Assembly: GCA_004380135.1 (NCBI GenBank)
Contig: QXCR01000168.1
Coordinates: forward strand, 1 to 60,902
Origin: Stemphylium vesicarium
Lineage: Eukaryota > Ascomycota > Dothideomycetes > Pleosporales > Pleosporaceae
Direction of reading: 5' to 3'
Length of the DNA stretch: 60,902 nucleotides
Every line of letters begins with the position of its first letter. The stretch's first letter is position 1. Below the pieces are notes generated by a model. It was given only the letters and a program-made list of their open reading frames with translations. It was not told the DNA's origin and made no database searches. The translations under genes and the position numbers were made by a program. Shown here piece after piece: positions 1 to 9,491 of the stretch.

Positions 1-214
1 CGCCCTCCTCAGTCTTTGTCAGATTCCTTGATTTAGGCCAGCGATCTGCTTGTGGAGTCTGTCCTGCGCGTCGGCGGCTTAGTGTTGTATGAGTGACTTT
101 GTAGATAGCTGCAGCGCGTCGCAAGGAGAGTGTCGCGTCTTGTTTAAGAGCTTGAAGGGCAGTCTGTATCTGACGCTCATTAGAAGGCTCTATCTGGTGT
201 TGTTGTTGAGGCAT
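1..214 (-). CDS. pogo/Fot1-family transposase, N-terminal part (runs off left edge)
   Basis: The reverse strand reads open from an ATG at 214 to the window edge, 71 residues with no stop. It begins MPQQQHQIEPSNERQIQTAL and continues with LSLRRAAAIYKVTHTTLSRR, the helix-turn-helix (Psq/CENP-B N-type) DNA-binding segment that starts fungal pogo/Fot1 transposases. The catalytic DDE part lies outside the window. Base composition is balanced and no stops occur, unlike the RIP-like DNA to the right, so this copy looks young or protected. The element end lies about 80 bp upstream of the ATG at 294. Identification rests on the motif and its position next to a pogo-like terminus. Confidence 0.8.
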   Translation of the reverse strand, partial: MPQQQHQIEPSNERQIQTALQALKQDATLSLRRAAAIYKVTHTTLSRRRAGQTPQADRWPKSRNLTKTEEG

Positions 215-253
215 CACGTATAGAGGTAGAGTTGGTGGGGGCTTGGCAAAAGT

Positions 254-294
254 GGTGCACGAACCTGTGTGGTGCACGAACCCGTGAGGTACGT
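254..294. repeat. pogo element terminus with paired 12-bp motifs
   Basis: The motif GGTGCACGAACC occurs at 254 and again 17 bp later at 271. The element end reads ..GAGGTACGT (294) followed by TA (295-296), the expected target dinucleotide of pogo/Tc1 elements. The same layout with a different motif recurs at 3517-3556. The paired motifs are probably binding sites for the transposase HTH domains (inference). Confidence 0.65.
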
Positions 295-296
295 TA

Positions 297-733
297 GTAG
301 TTTATAGTATTTCTAGAAAGTAGATAATAAAGCTAGTATACTCTATATCTTTTAAAAAGCTATTAGTAGTTATTAATTAGATATTTACTTTTATAAGGCT
401 CTAGCGCTATTTTTACTAGCTATAATTAATTAAAATATTTTTTTACTATAAGAAAAGATTTTCTAAGAGTAGAGGAATTTCTTCCTTATCTACTCTATAC
501 GCCGTAATATTAGTATAGCGTTCTATACTATTATTATCTAATAAGCGTACTTAAAACGCATATGCTATATAGGTACTCTAATATTATACGCTAATTTATT
601 CTAATCTTAGAAGCTCTATATTCTTAATAGGCGTTATACCTATTTCTATAGCTATTCTTTAGCTAACTAGGCTAATATCTACTTAGGGATCTAGGATGAC
701 CCTAAGTTCCTTTTCTAGACTTAAGTCCACTCT
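297..733. other. AT-rich RIP-like repeat relic, unassigned
   Basis: This stretch is rich in TA, CTA, TAG and TTA and has stops in all frames, as expected of a repeat heavily mutated by RIP. I could not recognise a protein family in either strand. It ends at the duplicated ACTCT flanking the solo LTR at 734. Confidence 0.6.
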
Positions 734-936
734 TGTAATGGGCGGGCGACAGCCCAGCGTACGACTACACAGTACGCCTATTTAGCCAAAAGGCTGGCAC
801 AAGACAATAAAGCATAGGCGTTGTCTTGGTGTAGTCAGTACTTATCATCGTCATCTGAGGTCTCTTGACTCTCAGGCCTTAGCGTAGCCCCACTTGGGCG
901 TAGCGCACTCTCTTTCTTAGGGCGTAGCCCATCACA
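734..936. mobile_element. Solo LTR, family 1, with 5-bp target duplication ACTCT
   Basis: A 203-bp element begins TGTAATGGGCGGGC and ends GTAGCCCATCACA, so it has canonical TG..CA ends. It is flanked by ACTCT at 729-733 and ACTCT at 937-941. It is clearly homologous to the element at 4323-4514, and the two share TACGACTACACAGTACGCC and TTAGCCAAAAGGCTGGCACA with few changes. No internal retroelement sequence is attached. It is GC-richer than its surroundings. Confidence 0.85.
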
Positions 937-941
937 ACTCT

Positions 942-2058
942 TGCGCTGTATATGCGCTTCATGCCTAGTAAAATGTCTATAGGTATGCGCCTTACTAATT
1001 CTAGATTTGTAGTAAGGCTTAGGCTTTTTCTATATAGTTAATATTAACTAGTAACTAATTTAAATTACTATTTTAATACTTATTAGCGTAGCAACTTTTC
1101 TTTTAATATTTAAAATAAGTAATATTATACTTATTTTTTATTTTCTTTAGTGCGCTATAAGAGAAAGATAGTAAAATAAGCTTCTTCCTTTTCTCTTTAT
1201 ATACGCTTTAGCTTAGTTACTTATGCGCGGCTAGTATTCTATATAGATTTCTTTCTAGAGTTAATACTAAGGTAATAAAGTCTTCTCTTATTATTAGAAT
1301 TTAGTAGTAATTAGTAATTACTTATTATAACTTTAGCCTTAGCTTAGTAAATAAGTATTAGACTTTTTACTCTTTAATATAGGCTATAAGTTAATTTTCT
1401 AGTATATTAAGATAAGTAGTAAAAGATTAAATAGTCTAGTCTTTTTACTATATTATATAATTATGCACTATAGCTATTTTAAGGCTATAATTAATAGAAT
1501 TAGAGAGTAAGTTTAGTAAGTACTACTTAAAGTATTTCTAAATTAGAATCTTTTCTTACGCTTTAAAGGTGCGCTTAAAGTATACGTATTAGAGTTTTTT
1601 AAAATCTTTTTTTAGATATTATATTAATTAGATAACTTTATTATAGTCTATATAGAACTCTTATAGTAGAAGCTAAAAGGCTATTTTATAAAAGTAGATA
1701 AATTTATAGTATTCCTTAATTATTTTTCTTTTATATTCTACTAAGTCTTTTGGTTTTAAAGTGCGCCTTACGTGCGTAAAGCTAGGCTAGCTAGCTGCGC
1801 TCTAGGTGCGGGTCGCGAGATTCCGCGCTAAAAGGTTAGCTTTAGCTAGGGGTGGCCCTTATCCGCGCCCTTCTAGCTACGCGACTTCCTCTTCTAGCTC
1901 GCGTAATTATTAGAGGGCTAAGAGTTTATTACGTTACTCTTTTATAACTTAAATACGCTCTATAAGCGTTATAAGTATATCTTTCTCTTATAATTTATAT
2001 TCTTTATATAGTATTTATAGTAAGGTTAAGATACTAAAGCTTTAGCTTATTACCTTAG
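942..2058. other. AT-rich RIP-like repeat relic with a short GC-richer patch
   Basis: Most of this is RIP-like AT-rich DNA with no usable reading frame. About 1780-1910 is less AT-rich and may be a less mutated piece of another insertion. I saw no terminal repeats or recognisable protein here. It may include the 3' part of the pogo relic to the right, but the reading frame cannot be followed that far. Confidence 0.45.
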
Positions 2059-2063
2059 CTAGA

Positions 2064-2280
2064 TGTAAGGGGCTAGCTCTAGGAGCACTTAAGGAGTAGA
2101 TAGCCGATGGCAAGGCCAGGTATATAGTGGTTATATTCGATGAGGAGCTATCGGTCTATCTACGCTGGTGTTTATCTACCTGTCGGATAAACATCGGTCC
2201 GAGGTGATCTGAGCGTCTATCGGACGCGTCCACCGAGATTCCATCGAGGAGCTCTACCGAAGGGCGTTCAGCCCGTTACA
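2064..2280. mobile_element. Solo LTR, family 2, with 5-bp target duplication CTAGA
   Basis: A 217-bp element begins TGTAAGGGGCTAG and ends CAGCCCGTTACA, so its ends are near-inverted repeats with TG..CA termini. It is flanked by CTAGA at 2059-2063 and 2281-2285. It shares its terminal layout with the element at 3779-4000. There is no open frame and no internal retroelement sequence. Confidence 0.8.
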
Positions 2281-2456
2281 CTAGATAGCTTAATCATATC
2301 GAGGGAGCTATCTCTAGACTATTAGCCCTAGAGGAAGAAGAATTATTATATAAGAGATAGTTATAAGTAATAGTATTTACTTTATATTATAATAGAATAG
2401 TAGAGGATAGCTCTATATTACTACACTAAGAGGGTAATAGTAAGGAGAATAATTCT

Positions 2457-2580
2457 TGCCTCTCTTCCCTTGCGCGAAGCGTAGGTTAAAAGCAGGTATC
2501 TTCGCCAAGGCGCGAGTGCAAGAAGCAAACATGTTGGGACTGAATGCGCCCAACTGCAGGCCTTCGGCCTGAGTGTTACA
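2457..2580. mobile_element. Small LTR-like insertion with 4-bp target duplication TTCT
   Basis: A 124-bp GC-richer segment begins TGCCTCTC and ends GAGTGTTACA, giving TG..CA ends. It is flanked by TTCT at 2453-2456 and 2581-2584. It interrupts the pogo relic on the reverse strand immediately after codons reading LCEEN, which supports a discrete insertion. A 4-bp duplication is weak on its own. It could be a solo LTR of a third family or another short non-autonomous element. Confidence 0.5.
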
Positions 2581-3480
2581 TTCTCCTCGCAGAGCTGGTG
2601 GAAATCGATCGAGCTGTGGCTCTCATAGCCGTCGAGAACTAGCAGGCGGTAGCTGCTAATAACTCTCCCCTTTATATACCTATTAAAGTGCTCTAGCTAC
2701 TTAATACTAAGCTTATTTATTATTTAGCTATTCTTAGAGATTATAATTACTTAGTTTTAAGAGAGGCTCTTTTTCTTATACTAAGTAGAGAAGTAGTACT
2801 TATCTTAGAAAATAATAAAAGGTAGAATTATCTACTCTATTACGTTTATACTCTAGATAGCTATAATTTACTTTTAATTACTTTATTATACTATTTTTCG
2901 CTATTCTTAATACTTTACTACTATAACTACTAATTTAGTTAATATTACGTTTATTATAAAGCCTATCTTATTAAAGTTATATATATCTTTATCTAGAATA
3001 CTATACTTAGCTTTTATATTCTATACTAGATAGAACTAGCCTTCTATAATCTTAGAATTCTTATAGAGAGCTTAATTATAGTTATACTTTTAATTAAACT
3101 TAGCTTTAAGCTTTAAGTAGTACTTAATAAAGTTTATAGTCTAATTCTTACTAATTAGATTCTAGTTATAGATCTAGAGTAAAGAATTAGCTATCTCTTT
3201 AATATTATTAAGTTAAGGTAGATATTCTTACTTTAATAGCTTTAAAATATACTTAATAATTACTATCTCTTTAGATCCTTAAAGAGCTATTAATTTAGGC
3301 ATATAATTGCGTTAATAGAGCGTTCTAGCGCGTTATTATCTAAGCGTCCTTTCTAGCACGTTATAGACTTTTATAGCGCAAGGCGTAGTAAATATCGCGT
3401 CTTAAATAAGAGCCTAAAGTATAAGCTATATCTAAGCCTCTTTCTAATCTTATATTACGTTGCTACGTTAAGACATTGCG
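2581..3480 (-). pseudogene. pogo/Fot1 transposase relic, heavily RIP-mutated
   Basis: Read on the reverse strand, a stop-riddled frame keeps the order of pogo DDE blocks. About 3290-2880 it reads EIVIIKYILKL, later KYNYN, FYLV and NIKAKYSILDKDIYNF, then NKIGF. About 2652-2580 it reads YRLLVLDGYESHSSIDFHQL followed by CEEN. These match the family blocks around the first catalytic Asp (usually YNFDETGF, here Asp to Asn by a G-to-A change) and the second catalytic Asp in LDGHESH. In-frame TAA and TAG codons replace expected CAA, CAG and TGG codons. The terminus lies at 3517-3556 and a small insertion at 2457-2580 interrupts it. Confidence 0.8.
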
Positions 3481-3516
3481 TGTTGGGAGAGATGTGGTGA
3501 GGTCTTGGCAAAGTCT

Positions 3517-3556
3517 GGCCACTCGCTTGTGCCGGCCACTCGCTTATGAAGTACGT
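3517..3556. repeat. Terminus of the mutated pogo copy, paired 12-bp motifs
   Basis: GGCCACTCGCTT occurs at 3517 and again 17 bp later at 3534, followed by ATGAAGTACGT and a TA dinucleotide at 3557-3558. The spacing and final ACGT|TA are the same as at 254-296, although the 12-mers differ. This marks the 5' end of the transposase relic that reads leftwards. Confidence 0.6.
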
Positions 3557-3778
3557 TATTACTATTATTATTATTATAGCTATTCTAGAGGTATCTATAA
3601 TAGTTATAGTTGTTAATATTCCTAGGCGCCCTACTATCCTAGGGAGGGCTAGTCTTAGCGGGATATCTATTACGTAATTATGCGCCCTGCGCTAATCATG
3701 ACTTTCCATTTCGTGCGACGGTTGGCCTCCAACCTCGCATCCTTCGTTAGGGAGGGGTCTTTACTTGTTGCTTGTAAC

Positions 3779-4000
3779 TGTAAGGGGCTACGCCTAGGGC
3801 TAGTAGCAACGCTCAAGGAGCGTTCACCTCGGGATAACAAGATTGTATTCGATAGCGAGCTAGGCTTCTAGGCTACGTGGCTATCTACATATGTGGGCGG
3901 AGAAACAATATTGCGATCGGCAGATCGGCAGTCGGAGCGGGCAGGAGAAACACCGAGGTCGTAGACGAGGACAAGAGGGCAAGGGCTCTAGCCCATTACA
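3779..4000. mobile_element. Solo LTR, family 2, with 5-bp target duplication GTAAC
   Basis: A 222-bp element begins TGTAAGGGGCTACG and ends CTAGCCCATTACA. It is flanked by GTAAC at 3774-3778 and 4001-4005. Its ends resemble those of the element at 2064-2280, with an internal match around TATTCGAT..GAGCTA. No internal retroelement sequence is present. Confidence 0.8.
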
Positions 4001-4303
4001 GTAACAGTATCTTCTAAATGATAGAGAGGTATCTTCTAAATGAGAAACTAGTATAATATATATAGGCTCCTTATTTAATAGTAAAAAGATTGAAAATACG
4101 TAGTATAATCTAAGGCTGTTAAGCTTTTTTGATCCACTTAATGGGTTAATCCACTTAATAGTGAAATATGTTCATACTAAAGAGGAGGTATCTTATAATG
4201 ATAAGTATAAGCGCTAAAGTAAAGTAAATAGTAATACTTAGGTAATTGGTACCTAGCAATATACTAGATATCAATACGCTTAAAATATTTATGTTTAAGC
4301 TAG

Positions 4304-4759
4304 TTTGTTTTTAATATACTAATGTAATGGGCGGGCAACAGCGCAGCGTACGACTACACAGTACGCCCATTTAGCCAAAAGGCTGGCACAAGACAACAAA
4401 GCATAGGTGTTGTCTTGGTGGAGTCAGTACTTATCATCGTCTCTTGACTCTCAGGCCTTAGCGTAGCTCACTCTTAGGGCGTAGCGTACTCTTTTTAGGG
4501 CGTAGCCCATCACAACTAACTATCCTAGTAATAAGCTGCGATTGCGATCGGCTTTTTAGTGAGCTTGGCGACCTACTTAAGCCTAGACAACGCGCTATCG
4601 GCAGCGAGTTACTTGCAGCTCTACAACTAGTAAGAGCGTGGTCAAAAGATGGCTTCAATACTCAGTACAAGAGCGTTAAGGGCGACGATAAGGACGATCT
4701 TTCTAATAAGGAAATTGTACGAGACTATAATATAGAAGAGTGGATTATTTACCCGCAGT
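4304..4759 (+). pseudogene. hAT-family transposase C-terminal fragment, interrupted by a solo LTR
   Basis: After the LTR at 4323-4514 an open frame encodes CDCDRLFSELGDLLKPRQRA and then IGSELLAALQLVRAWSKDGF before a stop at 4759. This is the C-terminal dimerisation block of hAT transposases (CERxFS..G-like). If the LTR and one ACTAA copy are ignored, the frame continues upstream as FVFNILTILVIS, the hydrophobic segment that usually precedes the block. Further upstream the sequence is RIP-like and unreadable. Repeated AAGTAAG and AAGCAAG words at 4808-4885 may be the subterminal repeats of this element. Confidence 0.7.
4323..4514. mobile_element. Solo LTR, family 1, with 5-bp target duplication ACTAA
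   Basis: A 192-bp element begins TGTAATGGGCGGGC and ends CGTAGCCCATCACA. It is flanked by ACTAA at 4318-4322 and 4515-4519. It is homologous to 734-936. Because each copy has its own distinct duplication, the two are separate solo insertions and not the ends of one retrotransposon. It lies inside the hAT transposase relic. Confidence 0.85.
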
Positions 4760-5774
4760 AATTATATATAAAATGAATCTCTTAGCGTCTAATCTAGTTA
4801 ATCTATAAGTAAGTTGCAAGCAAGTAGCTTAAAAACACTAGTAAGTAAGCAATAAGTAAGCGACGACGACGTTGCTCACAAGCAAGCCAATCAACACCTC
4901 TAAGATTGCTTGAATTGCTTGTTGCGGAGTCTGCAGAACGCGTTTGGGGTCTGGCACAGCTTGTACGAATGTTTGGTAGAACCATCTCTCATCTTGTCGC
5001 CTAAAAGGTTGAGAAGGCCAGCAGTCCCAAAAAGGCCGCGTGTGAAAATTGAGCTCGGAGCAGATCAGCTGGAAATCGGAATGAAAGCCGTTGGGCCTCA
5101 TGTATCCACAACCGCCCATTCTTGATAATCTCGAAAAGTAGCCAGCGTCGAGAGAAATGATGAATATGGAGAGTGGAGGTTACGGGGTCGCGACTGCCCC
5201 TTGTCTAAGGGCTGCTGCGCCGCTGCAGCCAAGACATTGTTCTAGGTGGAAGGCGCAGCCTAATCAATGCGTCGAATACCGGTAGGCGTCATCAGCCGAG
5301 GCACGACATTGCCCTGCCATTTTGACAACTTGCTATAGAGTATCACGACTCGCGGTTCGAGAGTGGTCTCGAATACGACTGCGCTCCTGAGACTGGTAGT
5401 AAAAGTACGAACCCAAGGCTGCATTGAGAAAGCGCCATATGAGTGCGCCGATGTGAGCTTGTAGCCCGCCTCTCTTGATCACTGAGAGGAAGGTGGAGAT
5501 TAACATGGGCTATCCAAACGGGCTCTTATCCCTTGGCGAACGGTTGAGTTCCAGCATTAGACTCTGTACGCACACCAATGTGTTGGACATCCACGTGGTA
5601 CTCAGCGAAAACGGCGAGAACGAAAGCATTACATGAATCCGGAGACGCAGCTAACCAGTAGGATCATTAGCAGCTCACGATTTGGTCTCGGGCCCTTTTG
5701 GGACCTTTAGTTCCGTGTTGGTGCTGTGCTCGACCAATTCTGCCACTCGTCGAAGTCGCATCTTTCCGGTGCTT
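4760..5774. other. Boundary between repeat DNA and the gene-rich block
   Basis: Composition changes from AT-rich to balanced at about 4880-4950. No gene is recognised. A 93-codon reverse-strand frame at 4838-5119 straddles the boundary and is not convincing. From 5120 to 5774 I see no reading frame with coding character. Confidence 0.5.
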
Positions 5775-6434
5775 CTATGCCCATTGACGGTCCGCTTCTA
5801 GTCGTAACATGACTAAACAGCTAGCAATAACAAATGCTTCGTCGGCAAGACCCAAATCGTCTGCTATGTTTTGCCCTAGCAGCAGGTTACCCCTGTTTTC
5901 CGCCGTACAACTTGCTATCCCAGAGGACCACATTTCCTTGTTACGGATCAGTGCCGCTACCGTTATGTCGTAGTGAGATAGAACAATAGCTGATGTTATC
6001 TTCCCCTTTCTCACAAACTCTTGTTCCCGTTCGTATGCCCACATGTACTTCTGATCGTTAGGGAGTGTGAAAGTGTGGCTACGTGACATCCAATAGGAGG
6101 AACTGCTGATCTGGGCGGCGTCATGCCCATCGCCAGTGAGTCCGCTTTCTGCGATGTTCAACCTGGCAAGTACAGGGTCTCTCTATGGCCCAGAGAGATA
6201 GGTTGTACTGATTCGCTCGGTGCCGCGCTGATCGATGAGAATGCGGTCATTTGAGCTCTTGTTCTGGCGCACAGAGATGTATTCCAGTGTTCCGTCGTCA
6301 GTTTCAATCTTGGTTTGGAGTTCAGATGAGTCCGAGAAGCTACGGAGCTCTTGAGCGATTATGTGCAGTGATTTTGCTGGCTTGAAGGGAAAGGATGTTG
6401 ATTCGAAAAGAAGTGAGTCAGCGGAAGACATCAC
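5775..6434 (-). pseudogene. Hypothetical protein gene with an in-frame TAG
   Basis: An ATG at 6434 opens a frame (MMSSADSLLFESTSF..) that reaches a TAG at 6183-6185 after 83 codons. The same frame then continues for more than 130 codons to a stop at 5775, ending ..MLRLEADRQWA, with no ATG of its own near the break. The two parts read like one small soluble protein of about 219 residues, with a hydrophobic C-terminal part containing SAIVLSHYDITVAALI. I do not recognise the family with confidence. No splice pair rescues the frame. The TAG could derive from CAG by a C-to-T change at CpA, the RIP context, and the gene is the one closest to the repeat block. Alternatively only the first 83 residues are made. 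Confidence 0.45.
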
Positions 6435-7130
6435 GAGAATTGTTAGGTCATTTTGATTGACTTTTTATTAGATCGGAGATGTTGTCTTTATACGCGTCGC
6501 ATCCCCTAGGCGCTTTTTAGCTAAAGGCGGCGGTGCGGTGAGCCATCATCGTGCGGCCTTGCTTTGGGCTTCGCGGTCCGCTACTGCCATGGCAGCATCA
6601 TCGATGTGCGCAAGCGTCCGGAAGCACCTGGACATTGGTGATGAGCATGCACAGCCGTCATAAATCTTTTACGCGCATGCGGACGCTTTCTTAGGTAGGG
6701 GACAGTCATTCTATGGTAGAACTATATGCACTTCCTTGGCTCAGAGGTTTAACGTCTTCGCACATGTACCGGAAACGTACCTGGCTAGACATGAGTAAAA
6801 ACTAGAGACTCCCATGAGCGTCATGAAAGTAGACAGGACGAGTTACTCAGGTACAACATGCGGGCAAGGGCGCGTGTCTCGGGTATCTTCAACTCATCAT
6901 TACCATCTTCATACTCAAGGACTGTAACAACTAACAAGCTTGTGTTGCAGAGGCGGGACCTTTGGTGTTTAGGTAGGGAACGGAACACAAGCTTTCTGCG
7001 GGACGGCAGCTAGCGTAATGTCAAAGCGTCGGGATCCCGAACATTTTCTTGAAGCTCAGCAACGCTTCCTCACACACAACCCAGGTCGTGCAGATCGCAT
7101 AGATTCCACATCCATTGTACAAGCGCCGAC
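6435..7130. other. Divergent intergenic region
   Basis: This lies between the broken gene (reverse) and the REX1-like gene (forward) and must contain both promoters. No RNA gene or conserved element is seen. Frames here overlap the REX1-like coding region out of frame and are shadows. Confidence 0.4.
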
Positions 7131-9491
7131 ATGGCCAAAAGAAAACGAGGCAGCCACGAGGAGCAGCCTCCCGTCGACGTCGGGCTCGGCGCGACTTTGG
7201 CGCACATGCGCGGCGACGACCAGGTGGACGAGGCGACAAGCGCAGCGACGAATGGCGGCGATGAAGGCTGGACAGTGGTCGGCGCATCCAAGAAGAGGAG
7301 GAAAGATCAAACTTTGCAGGACAACCGGGCTCCCACATCTCCCCGGAGTCCTGCTCATTCCCGCGACCCGGACGCAAACGGCCAACGAAAGCGGAAAGAC
7401 CCATCGCCTCCACCACAGACGGGGCCAGCGCCCCAAAACCCATTCGCCAGCAACGATGCGCAGCGCTTGCCCCCGACCGAGAACCCATTCGTCACATACA
7501 AAGCGGGCAATGAACAGTTGGACAAGAATATGACCAGAGGGGAATACAAGAAGGAACGCAAGCAGAGGAAAGGCTACCCAGCTATCGAGCACTCTCCACA
7601 TGCACGTCTCAATTCACATGTGAAGATCACCGATTTGCAGACGCTGGTGCTCTATCTGCTTGCCGACGGCAACGCTCCTCAATGGGTGTCCGTGCGAAGC
7701 CGCACAAACATCCAGCAGGTCGTTATGCTCATGGTACCAGGGCTGGACCTGGCCATGTTTAATGGAGAGGTTTCTCTGGATAGTAAACAACCGCCTGAAG
7801 GACCCACTGAAGGAGAATGCACCGACACAACCCCTAAGCGGCTGAACATTGCACGCAATGACTTCTACCCGGCCAGTCTGAAGCCTGACCGACTGCCCGC
7901 ACCGCTGAAGCCCCTCTCTGAAATCTTTGATCATGTGTGGCCCATCAAAGCCATTGGAGAGCACCGCAACAACCAATATTCGAGAGTACATTCGCCTATT
8001 CACACCATGCTAACATCCCAAATTCCCAAGACTCAAGAGGAGAAGCAAATGAAGAAGACCGGCCATCACAAGGGCCCCCTCCCACAAAACTCGAAGCATT
8101 GGGAGAATAAGCGCACACGCATTACTGAGTATATTGCCACTCTCATGGAACAGCAAGAAAACGAATACGTACTTCATCCAGCCATGTTCACAACCGAAGA
8201 GTCCAAAGAGGCCAATTACCAGAGGAGGAAATCAGCCAACCAGACCATTGATGATGGCTGGGTCGATACTCATGTTGCCAATCTAAAAGACGGAGAAGTG
8301 CCCGAAGCGGAGATAGAGCAGGGTAGCCTGAGCGCCGGAAGACACATCATTTCGATTGACTGTGAAATGTGCAAAGCTGAAAACGACCAGCTAGTACTTA
8401 CACGAATCAGTCTAATGAATTGGGACGGCAGTGTTGCTATGGATAAGCTCGTCAAGCCTGACGTTACCATCAAAGACTATCTAACGCAGTGGTCTGGTAT
8501 TACCGCAGCCATGCTTCAAGATGTCACGACCACTCTAGCGGACATACAAAAGGAGCTCTTGGAGCTCATCACACCGCGCACGATTCTTGTGGGACACTCG
8601 CTAAACTCTGACCTCAATGCACTCAAGCTAGCTCACCCCTTCCTCATCGACACCGGCATCCTTTACCCACATCCGCGGGGGCCACCGTACAAGCAGTCTC
8701 TCAAGTGGCTTGCACAGAAGTACCTCAAGCGTGAAGTGCAGAAAGGCTCCAGGGGTCATGACAGCGTAGAAGACGCTCGAACTTGTCTTGACCTGGTCAA
8801 GCAAAAGTGCGAGAAGGGTCCGCGGTGGGGATCAGGCGACACCAACGCTGAATCCATCTTCAAGAGACTAGATCGCTCCATGAGGCCAAAGGCGAATGAC
8901 TCTCATCGTGCTGGAGCTGTTATCGACTGGGGCGATCCAAATAGGGGACACGGAGGGCAAGCCCAAGTCTCTATAGGTTGCAAGACAGACGCGGAAGTGG
9001 TCGAAGCTATCGATCGTACTTTGAAAGGCCAAGCTGAGGGCAAAGACGGCACTACTGACAAGATTGACTTCGTCTGGGGTCGTCTGCGCGAATTAGAGCT
9101 CGCGAGAGGATGGTGGGACGACGCGAAGACGGCAGACGTTGAGCTCATCCGGCAGAATGCTCTTGAACGACTGGGTTTCTCCAAAGACAGCGATGATATG
9201 GACGTCGATGTTCGAGGTGCTGAGCTCGGCGACGCCGTCTCCAAGACTGTTGAGCGAATCGGGCAGGTTTACGACTCTTTGCCACGCTGCACGGCCTTTG
9301 TTGTGTACAGTGGGACGGGCGACCCTCGAGAAGTCCGACGCCTGCAGGGCATGTATCAGCAACACCGTCGTGAGTATGCTACAAAGAATTGGGATAATTT
9401 AAGTGTCAAGTGGACGGACACTGAAGTGCAAGCTCTTTCAAAGGCCTGTCAGGATGCCCGCAATGGCGTGGGGTTCATCGTGGTTAAGTGA
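7131..9491 (+). CDS. REX1: REX1/RNH70-type 3'-5' RNA exonuclease
   Basis: This is a single exon of 786 residues. It probably trims structured RNA 3' ends (5S rRNA, tRNA, rRNA precursors) in the nucleus, as known for the REXO1/Rnh70 family. The first about 140 residues are basic and low-complexity, with MAKRKRG as a likely nuclear signal. The DEDDh exonuclease core starts near residue 405: Exo I is SIDCEMCK (Asp about 410), Exo II is LVGHSLNSDLNALK, and Exo III is GHDSVEDARTCLDL, with the His and final Asp present. A C-terminal extension of about 220 residues follows. The start fits, with an A at -3 and no upstream in-frame exon. The DEDDh core is clear; the exact paralogue (REX1 versus REX3/4) is judged from the length. 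Confidence 0.88.
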   Translation: MAKRKRGSHEEQPPVDVGLGATLAHMRGDDQVDEATSAATNGGDEGWTVVGASKKRRKDQTLQDNRAPTSPRSPAHSRDPDANGQRKRKDPSPPPQTGPAPQNPFASNDAQRLPPTENPFVTYKAGNEQLDKNMTRGEYKKERKQRKGYPAIEHSPHARLNSHVKITDLQTLVLYLLADGNAPQWVSVRSRTNIQQVVMLMVPGLDLAMFNGEVSLDSKQPPEGPTEGECTDTTPKRLNIARNDFYPASLKPDRLPAPLKPLSEIFDHVWPIKAIGEHRNNQYSRVHSPIHTMLTSQIPKTQEEKQMKKTGHHKGPLPQNSKHWENKRTRITEYIATLMEQQENEYVLHPAMFTTEESKEANYQRRKSANQTIDDGWVDTHVANLKDGEVPEAEIEQGSLSAGRHIISIDCEMCKAENDQLVLTRISLMNWDGSVAMDKLVKPDVTIKDYLTQWSGITAAMLQDVTTTLADIQKELLELITPRTILVGHSLNSDLNALKLAHPFLIDTGILYPHPRGPPYKQSLKWLAQKYLKREVQKGSRGHDSVEDARTCLDLVKQKCEKGPRWGSGDTNAESIFKRLDRSMRPKANDSHRAGAVIDWGDPNRGHGGQAQVSIGCKTDAEVVEAIDRTLKGQAEGKDGTTDKIDFVWGRLRELELARGWWDDAKTADVELIRQNALERLGFSKDSDDMDVDVRGAELGDAVSKTVERIGQVYDSLPRCTAFVVYSGTGDPREVRRLQGMYQQHRREYATKNWDNLSVKWTDTEVQALSKACQDARNGVGFIVVK

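Noticed and set aside
3680..3871. 63-codon forward frame
   Set aside because: It runs into the solo LTR at 3779 and has no family resemblance; a chance frame in repeat DNA.
734..4514. The homologous LTRs at 734-936 and 4323-4514 as the two ends of one 3.8-kb retrotransposon
   Set aside because: Each copy is flanked on both sides by its own different 5-bp duplication (ACTCT and ACTAA), and the DNA between them contains pogo relic sequence, not gag-pol.
4838..5119. 93-codon reverse frame spanning the repeat boundary
   Set aside because: Its C-terminal part is low-complexity AT-rich translation and no family is recognised; support is too weak for a gene.
6163..6208. A 46-bp intron that would remove the TAG at 6183-6185
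   Set aside because: GTACAA..GCCAG gives a length that is not a multiple of three, and the joined frame meets TGA at once.
7018..7601. Long frames on both strands overlapping the start of the REX1-like gene
   Set aside because: They are out-of-frame shadows of a GC-rich N-terminal coding region with no motifs.
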